Shown here piece after piece: positions 59,514 to 64,000 of a stretch of 64,000 bases of DNA (its first letter is position 1; each line of letters opens with the position of its first letter). The stretch spans positions 44,732,698 through 44,796,697 of the forward strand of contig JALGQZ010000011.1 of the NCBI GenBank assembly GCA_023105745.1, given 5' to 3'. The position numbers and the translations under genes were made by a program. Source of the stretch: Austropuccinia psidii (lineage: Eukaryota; Basidiomycota; Pucciniomycetes; Pucciniales; Sphaerophragmiaceae). The notes beneath the pieces are model-generated. The model was not told the origin of the DNA and did not search any database. It was given only the letters and a program-made list of their open reading frames with translations.

Positions 59514-60439
59514 AAAAGTGACAAAACGAAAAAGATTAGAGGATTGTTGATTTTTTTTGTTTTTTAATGAAAGCCTCCAGAAAAGGGAAATGCGAAGTAA
59601 TGATTACAGTATGCTTGTTCCATTTCAAGCTCATAACTTCATATTTCTTTGAGACTAATAAGACGTTGCATTTTTATTTTTTTGATCTTCTTTCAAACTA
59701 ATGGGACAAATTAACTCTCCGGTTTGAAGTTGGTTTAGTCTAAAATTTAGGTATATCTCCCTCATGGAACTTTTTTTTTTCAAAGGAGTTTTTCAAAAGT
59801 CCTGAATTCCTATAAAAATATTCTTTTAACTAAATATAAAGAGTTTAATCTTTCATGGCCCAATTTGTACGCCAGTCTTATGAAAATTCCAAAAAAGGTT
59901 TTGAATTTTTCTTTGAATAAGGTTTTATTAAAATTTTATGCGAGATTAAATTCCAAGTTTTTTCAATATAGAGAAAATATTTCAAGAAACTTTTCATAAC
60001 TTTAATTTCTTCAAGATGTTTGGTTTGATCAACTATATTATCATTTCTTCATTGTGTGAAACAAGAATCAAATTTTAACATATTACAATTATTTATACTG
60101 GCTTGTTTATTGGAAAATGACTGAAGAATACACTACTCTCATAGTTTTTTGAATATGAGTATGCAAAAAAGACTCAAGAATAAGCATCTAGTAGATTCAT
60201 CAAGTGAAATTGAAGATCTCCTATCAAAGTAAAAAAAATCATTAGGAGGGAAAAAAAGTCCATAAGTTTGACTAACACTCAGTTATCTGAAACTTGGACA
60301 TTTGGAAAACATGATCAGGTGAATTTGAAATTAGAAGTGGTGTAGAATCATAAAATCACTGAGAAAAAAAAATATGAAGAATTTTTGGAACAAAGAAAAA
60401 AAACATGCCATAAAAATTGAACATAGAGAAAAAAGAAAA
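59514..60439. other. 3' flank of MED7, no gene seen
   Basis: T-rich sequence after the MED7 stop, presumably holding its 3' UTR and poly(A) site, then A/T-rich DNA without recognised features. Confidence 0.4.
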
Positions 60440-60725
60440 TTAAAGAAGTTCTGTAACTTCTCAAACCACTCTTTTTTGTCTTACCTTCTTTCTTCTTCTT
60501 TCAGTTCATACTCATTCATTCTTGTACTTTAGTCGATTCAGTTATGACCCATTCTCACTTCATAGAACTACTACAAGACAAACTTGATAACTTTCTCCAA
60601 TTGTAGCTCTTCATTTAGCTTGTAACATCCAGCCAATAGTTCAGTTTAGATGTTGTAGATAGCTTGTTGTCTGCCATTTAGGTATATCTCTTAAACTAAA
60701 AACCTATAACCAGTTGTATCAGTTG
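60440..60725 (+). repeat. Ty1/copia LTR end and primer site, remnant
   Basis: T-rich LTR-like sequence ending acctataacca at about 60712, followed by gttgtatcag, a decayed form of the initiator-Met primer site TGGTATCAG common in copia elements. It lies just upstream of a copia gag remnant, which supports the reading. The left boundary is unknown. Confidence 0.4.
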
Positions 60726-60779
60726 TTAACATAATCCCTAATTTAGTTTCATTTTCTATCAGATTTAAAGTCTCAAATT

Positions 60780-61330
60780 GCTCAGAAAACTTCAAACATT
60801 GGTGGACCTCATTTAGAAATGGCTGAACACACAATTAAGACACGAATTATATCCCAATCCTCAATAGGCTCAATTATAGCAACTGGAACATTCAAATGAC
60901 TATCCATTTATGGTCCAAAGAACATCTTTATGTGTTAAAAAGACCTCTAGGGAGCGATGAAAGAATTCCAGAAAGAATCAAATGGAATAAGGCTAGCTAT
61001 GAAGCTGTCAACATCATCACCTCTCACATATGCCCTCAAGTCTTCATAGAAGTCATCAAACCCAAGAACATCAAGAACTCTCACCTCTTATGCTCCAAGA
61101 TCAACAAAGAATATGCATCAAGAAGAGCAGTCAATAGGGGACAGGTCTGGATGGATTGGATAGATTAAAGCTACAATGGGGATCTACATGAATACATCAA
61201 CAACTGTAGACTAGTAAATTTCTCTGTACCATCCAAACTCCTTTCTTTCCCCCTTCTTGGAAAAATTATTCAATATCCAAAGTTACAACACTTTATCAAT
61301 GTTCTCACAATTAAAAAAATGGTATGCCAC
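60780..61330 (+). pseudogene. Ty1/copia gag pseudogene
   Basis: Plus-strand remnant of a copia-type Gag. The frame at 60896-61168 reads LWSKEHLYVLKRPLG, WNKASYEAVNIITSHICPQV and YASRRAVNRGQVWMDWID; after a TAA it continues SYNGDLHEYINNCRLVNFSV and LLGKIIQYPKLQHFINVLT. The W-x-KA-x-Y-x-A-x-N-x-ITS and YAS-x-RAVNRG-x-VWMDW blocks are typical, from memory, of copia Gag in rust fungi. No pol follows within the window. The start codon is not evident and the frame is broken, so it is non-functional. Confidence 0.65.
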
Positions 61331-62856
61331 AATCTGAGCCTCTTGAGGCTGGATGATGGGGGGAGTGTTTACCAGGTGAAATCTCAATACATGGGAGACC
61401 ACTGGGGGAAAAGCAGTCAAAATCCTGTCCTTCATTTTTGGTTACCAAATTCACTTCCAAAAAACTGTCCTACCAAGGGAGCTTGATCAAGAGGGACCTT
61501 CTGGATAGTCCATATAAAAAGAAAGTGCAAAAGCCCAATCTCATACTTTCCAAAAATTTGAAGTTCTACAATAGCTCTTGATCACAACATGAACAGTTCT
61601 CATACCTCAAAGATCATCAAGGATTTTTGTGAAGAATTTTTGGATATATTTCTTACAAGCTCTCAGCTTATCAAATAAATTTTTAATCAATTTTATGAAC
61701 AGAATTATTAGTAATTTGGCTATACAAAGTTTTTTCATAGCTCTATAGGTTATTTTCTTTATTTTTGAGTGAACTTTATTTCAAATGCTGCACTATATCT
61801 TTGTTATATTAGAGATTACTGTATGTGTATTAGGGGGAAGGGAGCCAATGGTGTGGCGTGTTTAGTGGCACATATCTTTTCATATTGATGAAAGTCAAGG
61901 CTGTCTTGTTGGTTATGTTCTCCCCACAGAACAACTGTGCATACTTGGGTGATAAGCCCAACTCTAAACCCATGTAAATAAAATATATAAACTGTCACAC
62001 TGAAAAGTAATACAGGAACTTAAGTTATTATCTCCTCACAGGTTTGTCCTTGAGGATCAGAATGACTGAAAATTCCAATTTTTCACATTTTAGTAAATAG
62101 CTACCATTGTGATAGTCCATACCAATAGTAAAAGCTTGAAGTTTACCAATGAAATGAAGAAAAATACAAAATGATAGAAAGAATATAAAAAAATATAGAT
62201 AAAATATTTTAAATATGAAGAAGATATCAATAGCAGTAATCAAGAAAATTGAATAAAATTCACAAAATATGTAAAAAAAATTAGAAATGAACTAACATAA
62301 AGTAATAATAACTTCATTTAAAAACCCATAAGCCAAATTTTAGAAGTAAAATGTTGCAATTTGACTCTGAATATATTCTCTATATCATTTTGAAGCAAAT
62401 AAGTATGTCCAATAACTTTAAAAATGATTGAAAAGCTGGAAAACAAGTTAGACCTATAAAGAAAATGAAAATTCCAGACTGAAAAGAAAAAACTTGGCTA
62501 TCTAAGTTGACAAGTATTGACTGTCACCTCTTAATTGGCAATGCAACTGGCTCATTACAAATTGGAGACACTGCAAGAAAGTTTCAGAAACAAATATTTT
62601 CCAGAATGCTTAGGAATATTTGAGAATATTCTGAAAATTTCAAGAAAATATAGTAGTGATTTCCTGGAAGTTTCAGGAAGATTTCAGAATATTTTTAATA
62701 ATTACAGAATAATAAAAATCTTCTTTGAATAAATAAAGAGAATTGCTCAAACAGACCTAAACTAAAATCATTTACACAAATATCACACCCAAAATATTTA
62801 CAAGGTACAACTACAATATACCCTAAAAATAGAGTTTAAAAAATAGGGTCTTGTGG
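61331..62856. other. No gene seen
   Basis: A/T-rich sequence after the copia gag remnant. No pol domain, RNA gene or LTR was recognised. Confidence 0.4.
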
Positions 62857-64000
62857 CAATATCCCTATCATTACAGTAAATAAATTTACACAAGCATATT
62901 AAATGAATATGAAAAGTTATGGCTTAATAAGAGACACCTCAAGAGCAGCCTTTATAAAGAATAATTTGTATTAGAAGAGTATATTAGTACATCCTTTCTC
63001 CACATTATGATATAAGCTAATCCATAGTTATAGTACGCTGTTCAAGAACACGATTTATGAATAATGGGATCCACAAATACTGTATAAAATTACACACCTG
63101 ATAAATATTAAACACATGAGAGCAGTTCAGGATAACACAATTTACCCACATTACTGAATTATTAATAAAATAAATGACACAACTTGGAAGAAATAAGCGA
63201 AATTCAGCTATATTCACATTAGAACAGAATCAGAGCTGTATGTCCCCCCTCAATTCAATTTATAATAATGATTAGAGACTATGCATGTAAATACTTATTT
63301 ATTTTTCAAGAAAAAAAGCTTTTTTAGTAACAATAAAGAACATCAAATTTGATAATTATTTAAAAAAAGATGCAATATCCATATAAAATCACAACACTCT
63401 AAATTACCTTTAGGCTTTGTATCAAATCTAAAATTAGTAATAAAAAACAGAAACATTGAGAGCAATACCTCCTCACCTTTTTTCTAATTAAATGAAAGTG
63501 CACTAAAGAAATTTTTTTCATTTTCTCCACTTCTAAAATTCTAATAAAAACCTCACCATGAACTTATATCACTGATATCATATGATAAACATTCATTGCG
63601 CTCACAAAGAAGTGTCTTTTATCTGATTTTTCTGAAAAAGGAAACTCTTACCAGAAAAATAATCCAAATTATATCAAATGAATACGATAAGAGAATCACA
63701 CAAGAATAATTCTATAATAATATCATAGAATAATCACCAAAGCACCCACTCATTGGTCATAGTTAGGATAATTTCATGTTTAAACCCAAGATAAATGTGA
63801 TTGGGAATGATTTACAATCCTTATTGGTAAGAAACTGGGTATATGTGCCACTTTGATAAGCCAAAACATAATACTAATTAGATAAAAGTCTTAACCATTT
63901 AATTTTCTAAATTCCTTATTTTTGAAAAGCTCTATGTAACCAAAAAAGGTATAAATAGAGGTCCCCCTCCCTCATTTTTTCCAATGGAAATAGGAAAAGT
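62857..64000 (+). repeat. G-family LTR, cut by the window end
   Basis: Matches the reverse complement of the solo LTR at 36272-37800: tcttgtggcaatatccctat at the start (TGTTGTGGTATTCC in G), acagaatcagagct near 63225 (same words at about 37540, minus strand), and a TATA box at 63950 followed by a C/T-rich block. The LTR continues beyond 64000, so whether a full element follows is unknown. Confidence 0.6.
63950..63957 (+). promoter_or_regulatory. TATA box of the right-edge LTR
   Basis: TATAAATA followed by gaggtccccctccctc; the G solo LTR has TATAAATAgagatcctctctccc on the minus strand. Conservation in two copies on opposite strands supports a Pol II promoter. Confidence 0.6.

Overview
The window looks like repeat-dense nuclear DNA of a rust fungus (Pucciniales). 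The retrotransposon Gag and Pol families resemble, from memory, those that fill the very large, AT-rich genome of Austropuccinia psidii (myrtle rust), so that species is the best guess; no database search was possible. Only one host gene is convincing: a three-exon MED7 (Mediator subunit 7) at 58397-59513. Almost everything else is retrotransposon and DNA-transposon sequence in different stages of decay.

Layout. 1-1295: LTR of family F. 1310-4480 (minus): 5' part of a chromodomain Ty3/gypsy element (A). 4850-20037 (plus): 5'-truncated chromovirus C, whose 3' LTR is split by a younger full-length chromovirus B (11069-20002, TSD TCTAT). 20250-39144 (minus): chromovirus E, whose 5' LTR is split by D (27455-39081, TSD TTATT), a Ty3/gypsy element of a second family; D's own 5' LTR is split by a solo LTR (G). 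39971-46409 (plus, TSD AAAAG): element F, which has large LTRs but encodes only a broken Gag plus what seems to be the last part of Pol. 46415-52976: no recognised gene. 52977-58159: two hAT/DUF659-type transposase remnants around an F-type solo LTR. 58190-59513: MED7 and its GC-richer promoter. 60440-61330: Ty1/copia LTR and gag remnant. 62857-64000: a second G-type LTR running off the window.

How the parts work. All retroelement reading frames carry stops or frameshifts, so none of these copies looks autonomous now. The cis-acting signals are still readable: LTR ends, target-site duplications, polypurine tracts, primer sites and TATA boxes. The chromoviruses (A, B, C, E) appear to use self-priming of the Tf1/sushi kind, because the site after the 5' LTR of B is complementary to the predicted RNA start. 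C and E also carry an antisense ORF with a zinc-cluster-like cysteine pattern between pol and the 3' LTR.

Most notable observations: the seven-copy, about 172-bp array in the leader of F, whose predicted hairpins show compensatory base changes; and the convergent antisense zinc-cluster ORF found in two oppositely oriented chromovirus copies.
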